Of a stretch of 64,000 bases of DNA, positions 1 through 11,349 are shown in pieces. The stretch's first letter is position 1; the number at the start of each line of letters is the position of its first letter. Source of the stretch: Azorinus chamasolen (Eukaryota; Mollusca; Bivalvia; Cardiida; Solecurtidae); contig OY755237.1 in NCBI GenBank assembly GCA_963576725.1, positions 55,775,805-55,839,804 on the forward strand. The letters run 5' to 3'. The translations under genes and the position numbers were made by a program. The notes beneath the pieces are model-generated. The model searched no databases. It was not told where the DNA came from and worked only from the letters and a program-made list of their open reading frames with translations.

Positions 1-153
1 TTAGCCATTTTATAAAGTAAAGAAACAGATCCATCAAATTCTATTAGCAAACAGATCAGACCCTGATCAGATGGCTCCTATAGGACCCGTCTGATCTGGG
101 TCTACTCTGTTTGCAAATATGTGAAAACATGTTTATATGAAGGAAAGGCTTAA
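1..153 (+). mobile_element. Family B MITE, left-truncated by window
   Basis: Right part with palindrome and final GGAAAGGCTTAA (decayed GGGTTAA). Centre GGCTCCTATAGGACCC. Confidence 0.75.
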
Positions 154-297
154 GAGACACAGAAATTTGTGATACATGTTGTCTGTATTTCTGAGTCAAC
201 CCTTCTCTTGTTGCTACTCTGAAAATTGCCTCTTTCAGATGATTCTAATGAATATATAAATAAGATATAGTTTGGTTGAGAAGTATGAGTTTAGGAT

Positions 298-475
298 TCA
301 GAAGTCCAGGTAAGATGTGTAAATTAAAACATTTTCAGGGATAACTTCTTTATTTATTTCTCCACCGAACCCTATGTTGTGACCACACTTTAGAGTCATC
401 TCGACGAGTGGCCACAATATATAGTGGTGGAGAAATGACAATTTAAGTACTTGAGTGTGCACATTTATCTGTGAT
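298..475 (+). mobile_element. Family G palindromic repeat
   Basis: TTTCTCCACCGAACCCTATG and its inverse GTGGTGGAGAAATG flank a GACCACWCTTTAGA palindrome. Related copies at 30.0, 37.0, 42.7, 43.4, 46.1 and 55.4 kb. Confidence 0.7.
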
Positions 476-554
476 AGAACAGAATGTCTCATATATATGT
501 AGTACTGATATTGCATCTACTGTTGGTAACTTGCACATTGATAGGATGCAAGTT

Positions 555-790
555 ATTCATTTACTTGATAATCTCACCTTCCAGTTGGTTTGCAGTAGAT
601 CGGTGGTTCTACCTGGATGTTCTTCTGTAAACGAAACAATGCAAATTGTTCCGTGCTAAGAAGAACCACTGGGGTCTTCCTCCACCTGTAATTAGCTGGA
701 TGTCGTGATATGACTGAAATACTGTAAAAATGATAAAAAACGTATAAAAACCAAACCAAACCTTTATACACCTTTGCAAAGTGAGTAGAC
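555..790 (+). repeat. Family H dispersed repeat
   Basis: Contains CTTCCTCCACCTGTAATTAG and a 3' GATAAAAAACGTATAAAAAC. Copies at 9310-9441 and 25958-26189. Confidence 0.65.
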
Positions 791-807
791 TCATACAAAT
801 AGTTGAC

Positions 808-955
808 TGATCTACTCTGTTTGCTATGTTACAGACACTGTACTACTTGCCATGGCAATAAGTGGCCTAATTTGATAATTTTTATAAAGTATTTAACTCA
901 ATTTATAGTCATAATGGGCGTAGTTTTGTATGAATATTCATAAAGTAAAGGATTA
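808..955 (+). mobile_element. Family A fragment next to cathepsin exon
   Basis: Right arm only, ending ATATTCATAAAGTAAAGGAT about 40 bp before the exon at 996. A spurious ATG open frame starts inside it. Confidence 0.6.
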
Positions 956-995
956 TACAGACATAACACAATTCCATTCTTTATTCACACTTCAG

Positions 996-1164
996 ACTGA
1001 GAAGACGTGTTATTATGATCAGAGCAAAGTTGTTGCTCATGTGACTGGATATACAGACTTGCCAGAAGGCAATGAGGACAAGCTGAAAGAAGCAGTGAGC
1101 TCAGTTGGCCCTATCTCCATAGCCATTGATGCCAGTCACAGGTCCTTCCAGCTCTACTCCAGTG
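996..1164 (+). CDS. Cathepsin L-like cysteine protease, internal exon
   Basis: Encodes part of the mature peptidase C1A domain. The translation reads TEKTCYYD..., then GNEDKLKEAVSSVGPISIAI and DASHRSFQLYSSG, the stretch that in cathepsin L lies between the last conserved-Cys segment and the catalytic-His segment. The exon opens after an acceptor (ttcag, 991-995) and ends after the first base of a Gly codon at a donor (GTAAGA, 1165). Phase 1 joins exactly to the exon at 2609. The catalytic Cys and propeptide exons lie upstream of base 1. Family assignment is firm; cathepsin L versus a close paralogue is not resolved. In other animals the product is a lysosomal or secreted endopeptidase. Confidence 0.9.
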
Positions 1165-1181
1165 GTAAGAGGAATAGTAAC

Positions 1182-1408
1182 ACTTTACCCTGCATTCCAT
1201 AGACACACCTTTTATGACTTGGCAAACAGACTTGACCCAGATCAAATGGCTCCTGTAGGGGCCATCTGATCAGGGTCTGCACTATTTGCTTATAATATAT
1301 ATATTATTCTTCAGTTTCTGCCAAGACAAAAAATTCCTTTGCCCATGTGCTAGTATGACAAATGATCTAATTAATTTTTTCTTACAAATTCATGGAATAA
1401 AAGGTAAA
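1182..1408 (+). mobile_element. Family A MITE, degenerate
   Basis: Starts 18 bp after the cathepsin donor. Core GGCTCCTGTAGGGGCC; both TTAA ends decayed. Confidence 0.7.
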
Positions 1409-1646
1409 AACATGTATAAGTGTTGTAACAGGTTTTTATCTCGGATGAATCATTAAATGACTACCCCATATTGTTTTTATCAGAGTTGTCTGTCACAAAC
1501 TTGTGTCGCACATATATGCACTAAAACTTGTATCATACTATTATAGTAAACTTGTTTCATAAAAACAATTTGTAATGAACACTCATGTAAGATACTCTAT
1601 ATATTAACTCTCAGTTCAAAATGTTGGGCAGTGATCTAGATGTTTG

Positions 1647-1859
1647 TTAACTTTCTGAACTCTGAGCAATTGTCATCTGCAAATATCAGCGTCTACTTAA
1701 TTGCTCAAAGCAGTTTGTCCTTACATTTCTTGTCAGAAACATGACCAAATGACAAACAGATTGGATACTGATGAGACGCCAAGTTCCTTGGCATCTCAAC
1801 TGGATGCAAACTGTTTGCAAAGGTTGTCACAAGGTCACCAGTAGAGTGTTGAAGGTTAA
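1647..1859 (+). mobile_element. Family D MITE
   Basis: TTAACTTTCTGAACTC... to ...GTGTTGAAGGTTAA, with the GGATACTGATGAGACGCCAA hairpin. Its right TTAA is also the left TTAA of the next element. Confidence 0.75.
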
Positions 1860-2586
1860 CCCTTTACTCCATAAATACGCTTTTCTACATCTTTGCAAAC
1901 AGTAGACCCAGATCAGACCGCTCCTATAGGAGCCATCTGATCAGGGTCTGCTCTGTTTGCTTATGATATAATATAGAAGTTATTATACAGTCTCTACTTT
2001 GGCAAAAATTCCATTTTTTGATATGCCTTGTTAGCTCAGCAGAGCACAAGGTGCTCAGGGTGAGCTTTTCTGATAGCCTGATATCTGTCTGCGTGCGTCA
2101 TTTGTCGTGCGTCCTCAGTCGTCAACAATTTGAACCTTTAAAAATCTTCTCCTCTGAATCTACAGGGTTTTCAGCTTTCATCTTTGGCACATAGCATCGT
2201 CTGTAGGTTCTCTACAAAAGTTATATAAATTATGTCCCTGGGGTAAAGATTGGCCCCGCCCCATGGGTGCCTTGTTTTCTATAGAAACATATAGTGAAAA
2301 CTTTGCAATCTTTTCCTCTGGTTCTCAGCTTTAATAATTGGCACATAGCATCATGTTCAGGTCCTCTACAAAAGTTATATAAATTATACCTTTGGGGTCA
2401 AAATTGGCCCGCCCCACGGATGGCCAGTTTTCTATAGTAACATATAGTGAAAACTTTGAAGATCTTCTCCTCTGCTTGTCTGGTGAGCATTATCGGGGCC
2501 ATCATGGCCCTCTTGTTAAGTAATAATCTAATTAATATTCATGATGTCAATATTTCTAAAAAAATATTCATGGAGTAAAGGGTTAA
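1856..2586 (+). mobile_element. Family A MITE split by an HTC element
   Basis: 1856-2030 and 2518-2586 form one copy with TTAACCCTTTACTCCATAAA and CATGGAGTAAAGGGTTAA ends; core GCTCCTATAGGAGCC. Confidence 0.9.
2031..2517 (-). mobile_element. HTC (pearl/Helentron-type) element inside a family A MITE
   Basis: Inverse orientation: starts TTAGCTCAGCAGAGCAC (hairpin end) and ends GGCCCTCTTGTT. Two core units of the TGGCACATAGCATC type. Its removal rejoins the flanking MITE, so both borders are well defined. Confidence 0.85.
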
Positions 2587-2811
<225 letters not shown>

Positions 2812-2855
2812 GGTAGGTTGAGTATTATGATCACCTGTAATATACAAGTAATGAT

Positions 2856-3076
2856 TTAACCCTTTACTCCCTATGCCTTTGCAAACAGTAGACCTACATC
2901 AGCAGCTCATATAGTAGTTGTCTGACCAGGGTCTTCACTGTTTGCTTATAGAATAAAATAAAGATCTGATTCTACAGTTTCTGCTTTAGTACAAAATTCA
3001 TGTGTTAATATGTCATCTGATTAATATTCATGATGTCATAATTTCTTCCATGAATTTTCATGGAGTAAAGGGTTAA
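2856..3076 (+). mobile_element. Family A MITE
   Basis: Both TTAA ends present. Core decayed (AGCTCATATAGTAGTTG). Lies in the proposed 3'UTR intron of the cathepsin gene. Confidence 0.85.
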
Positions 3077-3163
3077 TGGTATACATGTATAATCAGTATT
3101 GGATACAATTTTTATGTTGAAGTTTGGAAAACAATGTTAAAAGTCAGGCCACCCTTTCCCTTA

Positions 3164-3390
3164 CTTAAAACACTTTTTCCACACCTTTGCTAACAGAGAA
3201 GACCCAGATCCGGTACGGAGCCGTCTTAGTAGGGTCGGCTCAATTTTTCTTGTGAAATAATGTAGATGGAACTCTACAGTTTCTTCCATTACCAAGAAAT
3301 ACCCTGTGTTCATATTAAAAATTAATTATAAAAATTATGAATATGCATATCGTTATTTCTTGCACTTATGTTCAACATGAAAATGGTTAA
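3164..3390 (+). mobile_element. Family A MITE, old
   Basis: Right GGTTAA present, left TTAA decayed, core GGTACGGAGCCGTC lacks symmetry. Confidence 0.6.
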
Positions 3391-3406
3391 AAGCTAAAGG
3401 AACTAC

Positions 3407-3530
3407 TTAACCCTTTCCCTGTTCAATATTTAGCCCAAATTTCAATACCTATTGAATATTCATGGACAAAATAGTTATAACGAAATATGGTAGATGGAAC
3501 ACTGTAGCCATTTTAGAAAGAGCTAAATCC
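3407..3530 (+). mobile_element. Family B left half
   Basis: TTAACCCTTTCCCTGTTC...GGAACACTGTAGCCATTTTA, then lost before the palindrome. Confidence 0.7.
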
Positions 3531-3640
3531 TGTACAACTCTAGAAAATCTAATCTTCTTGGAATTATAGTTAAGACATTGTCAAAAAGATAGATCTATAT
3601 ACCACTTCTCTGAGTCATCAGCTCTTGGTTTGGTTGCTGG

Positions 3641-4029
3641 TTTTTATGCCCCCAAAGGGAGGCATATAGAAATGGCACTGTCCGTATAGTCAGTTGGTCT
3701 GTTAGTCCCACATTGTGTCCGTACCTCCTACATTCATGAGTGGATTTCAAAATAACTTGGTACAAATATTCACCACCTTCCTATCTGATCAGAACCAGCT
3801 TCCTATCTGAAAGGTTGAGGTCACAATCAGGTGGGGTCAAAGTTAAAAAATGGAGACATTTTGTTGTGTACTCTCTGTAACTGCTGCAATATATGAGTGG
3901 ATTTCAAATGTTCACCACCTAGGCTTCTACAAAATGTGATATGGTGCAGGTATACACATGACCAAGGCGGCTTTAGTGTCGGTGATATTTTTTGGGGACA
4001 TTTGTCACGTGACATTGACAACTCTTGTT
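3641..4029 (-). mobile_element. HTC element, TATGCCCCC end type
   Basis: Left end TTTTATGCCCCCAAAGGGAG; right end reads (minus) AACAAGAGTTGTCAATGTCA, a hairpin followed by ATGTCCCC. The core is short and degenerate. A further end-like sequence (TTATACCCCCACAAAGGG, then T and G homopolymers) follows at 4028-4200. Confidence 0.6.
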
Positions 4030-4224
4030 ATACCCCCACAAAGGGTTTTATTTTATTTATTTATTTATATTTTATTTTTTTTTTGGGGGGGGGGGGGGTT
4101 TAAACTGGAGTCACCATGTCCATCTGTCTGTTTGTCTGTCCATCCAGTTTGTCTGGATTATAACTTTCAAATTGTAAAAGCTATTGACTTCAAACTTCAT
4201 ATACAGATAGATCACTTACCTTGA

Positions 4225-4439
4225 TTAACCATTTTCTCCACAGATGCACCTTTTGATGCCTTTGCAAACAGAGTAGACTTGGATCAGATGGCTCCTATGC
4301 CAGAAACTGTAGATATATATATTATATCATTAGCAAACAGAGTGGACCCTGATCAGACAGCTCCAAGAGCAGCCATCTGATCTAGGTATACTCTGCTCTC
4401 AAAGGCATTAAAAGGTGTTACTATGAGAGAAAGGGTTAA
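4225..4439 (+). mobile_element. Composite A/B MITE with two half palindromes
   Basis: Left part has family A order, then a second AGCAAACAGAGTGGACCCTG arm; right end GAGAGAAAGGGTTAA is B-like. Looks like recombination between families. Confidence 0.65.
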
Positions 4440-4595
4440 TAATTCTCCACATGGAATGGTCCGTCATTGTTTAGTGATGGATTCTATTAAGTATGAAAGG
4501 GTATAATGTGTGAGTATTTTAACTGACAAACAGTGAAGACCTTGATTAGAGGACTCCTCTCATCTGAGTGTTCACTGTATGAAAATATGAAAATC

Positions 4596-4822
4596 TCAAT
4601 ACACTTATCAATACCTACTGAAAATTCATGGACAAAATAGTTATGATGAAATATGGATGGTGGAACATTGTAGCCGTTTTAGAAAGTAAAGAAACAGATC
4701 TTTCAAATTCCTCTAGCAAACAGAGCAGACCCTGATCAGATGGCTCCTGTAGGAGCCATCTGATCTTGGTCTACTCTGTTTGCAAATGTGCGAAAACATG
4801 TTTATATGAGGGAAAGGGTTAA
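4596..4822 (+). mobile_element. Family B MITE
   Basis: Left end merges with a family E fragment (4505-4590). Core GGCTCCTGTAGGAGCC; right GAGGGAAAGGGTTAA. Confidence 0.8.
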
Positions 4823-4825
4823 CCT

Positions 4826-5044
4826 TTAACCCTTTTCTCCATAGATAAGCCTCTCCTTGCCTGTTCAAAAGTAACTCAAATCAGATGGCTCCTGTATGAG
4901 CCGTCTGATCAGGTTCTGCTTTGTTAGCTTATGAAAATATATATCACTCTCCAATGACCAAACATTTCTGTGTTAATATATCAATTTAAGGAATCATCAA
5001 ATTAGTATTCATAATACATGAATATTCATGAAGTAAAGGGTTAA
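4826..5044 (+). mobile_element. Family A MITE
   Basis: TTAACCCTTTTCTCCATAGA to AAGTAAAGGGTTAA; four bases after the previous element. Core GGCTCCTGTATGAGCC. Ends 28 bp before the proposed UTR acceptor. Confidence 0.85.
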
Positions 5045-5285
5045 AGAGTGTTTTTTCTCTTGTCTGTTACAGGTAAACAGAAGGATAGGAAATTCCTTTT
5101 ACAGCTGATACCACTGTGATCTGAATGTATTTTTTCCTGAGGAAACAACTGAAGTTTTGGGATCTGATTTATTCTCGTGAATATTGCCATATTCATTTCT
5201 TGATTCAGTTACTTAATATTAATGTGACATGCAATTGTAATCAGAAAAACAAAAACACTGATTTTTTTTAATAATAATTCTAATA

Positions 5286-5435
5286 TTAACCCATTGCCTC
5301 ATATGCTTATTTTTAGATTCAACTTCTTTAAATGAATCTACTGAAAAGGAATATTTACCAGAGAAAAGGAATTTTTTCTAATTGTGTAGTTTTGAAACCT
5401 TTGTGATAAATGAAGTACTTGCTTGAATGGGTTAA
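5286..5435 (+). mobile_element. Family C MITE lacking its hairpin
   Basis: TTAACCCATTGCCTCATATG to TTGAATGGGTTAA; right arm and core deleted. Confidence 0.7.
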
Positions 5436-5504
5436 TGTAAGCCATTTTGTGCAGATAAGAAACATTTTGATTGATTGCTAGTTACTCAGGTTGTATTATC
5501 AGGC

Positions 5505-5742
5505 TTAACCCTTTATCTGATAGAGACCCTTTTCAATGCTTTTGCAAATAGAGTAGACCCAGATCAGACGGTTCTTATAAGAGCCATCTGAACTAGGTCT
5601 ACTCTGTTTGCTTACATTTTACAGATTCTCTACTATTTGCCATGGCGATAAATTTGCTTATTTTATATATTTGATACAATAGTTTTATTAATATTCGTAA
5701 TTTTTAGGAGTCTTACATGAATATTCAATAGGTAAAGAGTTC
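5505..5742 (+). mobile_element. Family A MITE
   Basis: Core GGTTCTTATAAGAGCC shows a matched C-to-T / G-to-A change in the two inner arms (TTCTTATAAGAG). Right TTAA decayed. Confidence 0.8.
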
Positions 5743-6163
5743 TCAGATTTGTTTTAGCGGTATAAAAGCTGTTTTGGTGCATTTCTCCACAGCAGATATT
5801 CCAGTGAAATTGTGATAGCATTGTTTTGAACTTAGACTGTAATGTGGGTATTAAGGGTCAGTCACATTATCATACATGTAATGTAGGTATGGGTCAGTCA
5901 CTTGATCATAGGTATGGGTCAGTCACTTGATTGTGCCTTATGAGAGTCTGTCATGTACTGGTATAACCACTGAAAACACTGACTGCTTGAGTGTATGTAG
6001 GGTTTGCAAGGCCATGTGTATCTGTGTCAAAATGTTTGTTAGTATGTGTCTGCAGTGATATGTGATATTTACATGTACAATGAACATATGAAATAATATA
6101 TAGCTGATGTATACAGGATTCACACTGAGATGTAGATGCAGTAACACATAATCCTTGTCAATA

Positions 6164-6374
6164 TTAACCCTTGCAATACTGAATTTTCAAATGGACTATT
6201 CCAATATTCAAACAGGTCAAGCTTATGGTGAATATTTAGGGATTTTTCTAAAGAAAGTGTAACATGACAAACCGTGCTGACACGGATAGAGGGCTCCTCT
6301 AGGAGCCCTCTCATCTGGGTCTACACTATTTGCAAAGGAAATTGGTGACTCATTCCCCACATTGTAAGGTTTAC
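6164..6374 (+). mobile_element. Family E MITE
   Basis: TTAACCCTTGCAATACTGAA...; perfect core GGGCTCCTCTAGGAGCCC; arms CAAACCGTGCTGACACGGAT. Right end GTAAGGTTTAC. Confidence 0.8.
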
Positions 6375-6717
6375 CGGTAAATCCTGTGTATAACTTCTCT
6401 AACTTTTTTGACAATCACTAATTTGCTGATAAAAAGCGAGATTAAGAATAAATTCATGTATAGCTTGCTGCCTTGTAATGTTTTCTCTCGGTCCAGACAT
6501 ATATACCTAGATATTGAGCTAAACATTCTTTTATTTAAGTGTGGAGCTATGTATTACACATTGTAGTACTGATGTATCTATATATGTCATCTCGAGAGCA
6601 TGTATATCCTCTCCAAACATCTTATTCCTCAGCCATGCTTTATATTGTTGGTACCATTGGAACTGAATATAGGAGATACAAGCTGTATAGAGAAATTTGT
6701 TATAGTAACACATTTTA

Positions 6718-6932
6718 AGACCTTTGCTAACAGAGTAGACTCAGATCAGACAGCTCCTGTAGGACATGTCTGATCAGGATCTGCTTTGTTTGCTTATGGA
6801 ATGATATATGATTCCTCCAGTTTTTGTCTTAAATCAAAGCTTCCCTTGGAAATTTTACAATATGATAATTATGTTAATGAATAATCATGATGTGGTCAGT
6901 TTGTGCTTAATTCTCAGAAGGGAAAGGACTAA
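6718..6932 (+). mobile_element. Family A MITE, ends decayed
   Basis: GCTAACAGAGTAGACTCAGA arm, core AGCTCCTGTAGGACATG; right end GAAGGGAAAGGACTAA. Confidence 0.65.
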
Positions 6933-7121
6933 ATATTTATCATAGATTTCCTATATGTCTTTATGGCTTTTTCATCAAGCTCATCTTTAGAAATGGGGAA
7001 AGAGGTCATCCAAGCCGAGTAGTGAATTGAAGAATTCTTCCTGCAAGTTTTCTGAGCTAGACATGTCACTGTAAAGGCAAAAGTTGCATTTTCATAGGAT
7101 GGGTATTGGTTACATTCCATT

Positions 7122-7356
7122 TTAACCCTTTCCTCCATAAATACGCCTTTGCAGAGCAGACCCAGATCAGATGGCTCCTATAGAAGCCATCTGATCAGGG
7201 TCTGTTCTGTTTGTTTCTAGAATAATATAGATCTGAATCTATAGTTCCTACATTGGCAAACATTTCATGTTTTGATATGTAACTTTAATGATTAATCTAA
7301 TTAATATTCTTGATGTCATTATTTGTTGCATGAATGTTCATGGAGTAAAGGGTTAA
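7122..7356 (+). mobile_element. Family A MITE, full length
   Basis: TTAACCCTTTCCTCCATAAA to ATGGAGTAAAGGGTTAA. A good reference for the uninterrupted sequence at the HTC insertion point. Confidence 0.88.
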
Positions 7357-7579
7357 ATGCTGCATATGGTGATGGTATCTAGGCCTATCACTTAGAACAA
7401 ATCCTGTACGTCAACTTCTGTACAAATTGTTTGGCAGAAATAGAAATGTTAATACTTGTGGCTTATTGTTTATGTGAAATTTGATGACATGATGTTTAAT
7501 CTTGTTAAATAGCATCGACTTCTGTATCTGTGTATTTAATGCTTCAATAATAAAATCTATGCATACTTCATACTTCCTT

Positions 7580-7816
7580 TTAACCCTTTTCCTTGTATAT
7601 ATATGTTTGATGCATTTGCAAACAGTGTAGACCCAAAACAGATGGCCCCTACAGGAGCCATCTGATCAGGGTCTGCTGTTTGCTTATGAAATTATTATAT
7701 AAATCTGATCATTCAGTTTTTGTCTGCGCAAAAACTTCGCTTAAAAATTCTACCTTAAAATCAAGTGAATGGGGTGATCAAATTGTCCACAAATGTTCTT
7801 TTTGGAAAAGGTTTAA
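7580..7816 (+). mobile_element. Family A MITE
   Basis: TTAACCCTTTTCCTTG to GGAAAAGGTTTAA; core GGCCCCTACAGGAGCC. Lies 26 bp beyond a polyA signal. Confidence 0.82.
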
Positions 7817-8023
7817 CTAAAACATTTATTCTGTTTAATATTTAATTTAGTATTAGTCTATTAGATGCTTTGCAGAATTTGGTTGTAAATTTTAATATGT
7901 TTATTTTGTACTGTATTGTTTGTATTGGAGTTCCTCAAACAGTATAGGTTGTATTGAAGCACTAATTGTTTAATTAGTTTGCATTTGTACATACATGTAG
8001 GTAGATATATTCAGTTACAAGTA

Positions 8024-8236
8024 TTAACTCTTTTACTGCCAAATATTGTCATCTGAAAAGTGTGTGGTCTGCTCAGAAGTTTACTGTTGAATTTTCTTTT
8101 CTTTTTGTTTCAATAAACATAATCATAGCACCAAGCAGTTTGGATCCTGATGAGACTGAGCTACTCAGCATCTCATCTTGATCCAAACTATTTGCAAAGG
8201 TAATCACAGATGTTACATTGCCAGTGAAAGAGTTAA
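8024..8236 (+). mobile_element. Family D MITE, full length
   Basis: TTAACTCTTTTACTGCCAAA to CCAGTGAAAGAGTTAA, with TTGGATCCTGATGAGACTGA and its inverse. Confidence 0.82.
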
Positions 8237-8490
8237 ACGAATGTCTGTTTTTTTCTGCTCAGACTCTATAAAGCTTATTCTTTTGTTCGTCATTTTTTTT
8301 TGTCTGTAAGGAAATAATCTGTTGTCCTTTATTTTTGGTACATTTTGAAATAAATATTTCTATCACAATTTAATATTTGGTCTGTTGTCTGTTAAACCAG
8401 GTAGAGTAGAAGCTCTCTAAAAGTGACTACTTGATGAATATTGGACGTCTGCTTAAGTTACCATAGTGTGCAAAAACCATGCAGTCTTAT

Positions 8491-8920
8491 TTAGCTCACC
8501 AGAGCACAAAGTGCTCAGGGTTAGCTTTTGTGATCGCCTGATGTCCATCGGCGTGTGGTGTGCGTCGTCTGTTGTTCGTCGTTCATCGTCTGTCGTCAGC
8601 AATTTGAACCTTAAAAAATCTTCTCCTCTGAATCTACATGGTTCTCAGCTTTCATCTTTGGCACATAGCATCACCTTTAGGTCCTCTACGGAAGTTATAT
8701 AAATTATGCCCCTGGGGTCAAAATTGGCCCCGCCCCAGGGGTGTCCAGTTTTCAATTGAGACATATAGTGAAAACTTTGAAAATCTTCTCCTGAAACCGG
8801 AAGGTTCTCAGCTTTCATATTTGGCACATAGCATCATGTTCAGGTCCATAGTAAAAGCTTTAAAATTCTTCTCCTCTGATTGCTGGTGAGCGATATCAGA
8901 GCCATCATGGCCCTCTTGTT
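8491..8920 (-). mobile_element. HTC element, two core units
   Basis: TTAGCTCACCAGAGCACAAA at the left and GGCCCTCTTGTT at the right; GTCGTCTGTTGTTCGTCGTT-like microsatellite next to the left hairpin; core units as at 17.0-18.8 kb but inverted. Confidence 0.85.
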
Positions 8921-9309
8921 TATTATTATTAATGAATAGCCACTAATCTCTTCTATCCATTGCATTAATGAAATACTACTAGATATACCACAAAAGTTGT
9001 ATAAACCCCCTTTTCTTTAACACCGAGCTTTTCTCTGACTTAATCAGTCGGCCATTTATAAAGTAAGGGCTTATTTGGGGCATCTAATATGGAATTGATC
9101 ATCAGAGCATGTGGGTGATAAAACAATAGGTGGCCATTCAACAATATATCCCTCTCAGTACCCTCAAACTATGTAGGTCATGTGACTAGATAAGCTTTTT
9201 AATGTGATTTATAGGAAACCGGCAATAAAGTCAGATTTTTAGCTCACCTATGTATGTTCAGGTGAACTTTTGTGATTGGCAACTGTCTGGTGTCCGGCCA
9301 TCATCTGTG

Positions 9310-9441
9310 TTTGTCAAGAATGACACTCTACCAAAGTTGCTATGTGCATGAAACAATGCAATTTGTTCGTGCTCAGAACCTCTAGGGTCTTCCTCCACCT
9401 GTAATTAGCTGGACGTCGTAATATGACTGAAATGCTGTTAA
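9310..9441 (+). repeat. Family H repeat split by an HTC element
   Basis: Continues at 11320-11350 (GATAAAAACCAAACCAAACC) after the HTC element. Confidence 0.7.
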
Positions 9442-11319
9442 AACTAGAACTATCACTAAAGGTGATGAATACCCACACACGGCAGCCTTGATTGCAAATC
9501 CAAGTTTTGAACATGTAACAGGACCAAATAACAAAAATACCCAAAGTTCAAATAGAGAAAATTCTGTAATGGCTAACACTAAACACAGGAAAAGTGTGTC
9601 TTGCACATGTACTATTCGTGTTTAGTATGTATGGCAAGTATCAATTTAATATGTTTCAAAATGAAGGAGGAGTTTGTGACACCAACTCCCCATGTTTCAT
9701 GCAAAAATGACAAAAAAATATTCAAAGTTCGGGGGGGGATAATTCTACAATGGCTAACCGTAAACACATGAAAATTGTGTCTTGCGCATCTGCTATTTGT
9801 GACTATTATGTATCCCAAATATAAATTCAGTAACTTTAAAACTGACGGAGGAGTTTGCGACACCAACTCCCCATATTACAAGTCAAAACAAGTATCAAGT
9901 GAATCAGGTTGAAAGTGAAGGAGGAGTTCAAAGTACAGGATTTTGCCTGCCAATTTCAAGACCAATTTCAAGGACAAAGGTCAAGGTCACAGAGACCTGA
10001 AATTTGTGTCTTGCACATATACTACTCCTGAGTAATATTTATGCCAAGTATCAAGTGAATCAGGTTGAATTAAAGGAGGAGTTGAAAGTACAATATTTTG
10101 CCTGCCAATTTCAAGGCCAAAGGTCAAGGTCAAGGTCACAGAGACCTGAAATTTGTGTCTTGCACATCTACTACTCCTGAGTAACATTTATGCCAAGTAT
10201 CAAGTAAATCAGGTTGAAAGTGAAGGAGGAGTTCGCTGTACAAGATTTTGCCTGCCAATTTTGAGACCAATTTCAAGGCCAAAGGTCAAGGTCACAGAGA
10301 TTTGAAATTTGTGTCTTGCACACATACTACTCCTGAGTAACATTTATGCCAAGTATCAAGTGAATCAGGTTGAAAGTGAAGGAGGAGTTCAAAGTACAAG
10401 ATTTTGCCTGCCAATTTCAAGACCAATTTCAAGGACAAAGGTCAAGGTCACAGAGACCTGAAATTTGTGTCTTGCACATATACTACTCCTGAGTACCATT
10501 TATGCCAAGTATCAAGTGAATCAGGTTGAAATTGAAGGAGGAGTTCAAAGTACAAGATTTTGCCTGCCAATTTCAAGACCAATTTCAAGGCCAAAGGTCA
10601 AGGTCAAGGTCACAGAGACCTGAAATTTGTGTCTCCCACACATACTACTCCTGAGTAACATTTATGCCAAGTATCAAATGAATCAGGTTGAAATTGAAGG
10701 AGGAGTTCAAAGTACAAGATTTTGCCTGCCAATTTCAAGACCAATTACAAGGACAAATGTCAAGGTCAATGTCACAGAGACCTGAAATTTGTGTCTTGCA
10801 CATACACTACTCCTGAGTAACATTTATGCAAAGTATCAAGTGAATCAGGTTGAAATTGAAGGAGGAGTTCAAAGTACAAGATTTTGCCTGCCGACTTCAA
10901 GACCTATTTCAAGGCCAAAGGTCAAGGTCACAGAGACCTGAAATTTGTATCTTGCACATCTACTACTCCTGAGTAACATTTATGCCAGGTATCAAGTGAA
11001 TCAGGTTGAAAGTGAAGGAGGAGTTCACCGTACAAGATTTTGCCTGCCAATTTTAAGACCAATTTCAAGGCCAAAGGTCAAGGTCACAGAGATTTGAAAT
11101 TTGTGTCTTGCACATCAACTACTCCTGAGTAACATTTATGCCAAGTATCAAGTGAATCAGGCGAAGGAGGAGTTCAAAGTACAAGATTTTGCCTGCCAAT
11201 TTCAAGACCAATTTCAAGGCCAAAGGTCAAGGTCACAGAGACCTGAAATTTGTGTCTTGCACATATACTACTCCTGATTCCAGTATACCCCCCTCAAACT
11301 CTGTTTGTGGGGGTATAAC
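9442..11319 (+). mobile_element. HTC element with about nine 155-bp core units
   Basis: Left end AACTAGAAC plus hairpin ATCACTAAAGGTGAT then GAATACCC; right end TATACCCCCCTC...GTGGGGGTATAAC. Homogeneous units (TTTGTGTCTTGCACATMTAC, GGTCAAGGTCACAGAGACCT) from about 9870 to 11275, with two older divergent units before. It interrupts a family H repeat whose tail resumes at 11320. Confidence 0.85.
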
Positions 11320-11349
11320 GAGGTAAAACGCGATAAAAACCAAACCAAA

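Larger units (their letters stand above)
5073..7560 (+). other. Possible 3'UTR exon of the cathepsin L-like gene
   Basis: A good acceptor (pyrimidine-rich tract ending tgttacag at 5072) lies 2.26 kb downstream of the donor that follows the cathepsin stop codon. No coding potential follows. AATAAA signals occur at 7549-7554 and 8349-8354. If used, the whole intron would lie in the 3'UTR, with the stop 1 nt from the junction, too close to trigger decay in the usual model. Only transcript evidence can settle this; the extent shown is a guess ending at the first polyA signal. Confidence 0.35.

Noticed and set aside
8466..8889. Frames of 78-83 codons at 8.5-8.9 kb
   Set aside because: HTC core units in another orientation, not genes.
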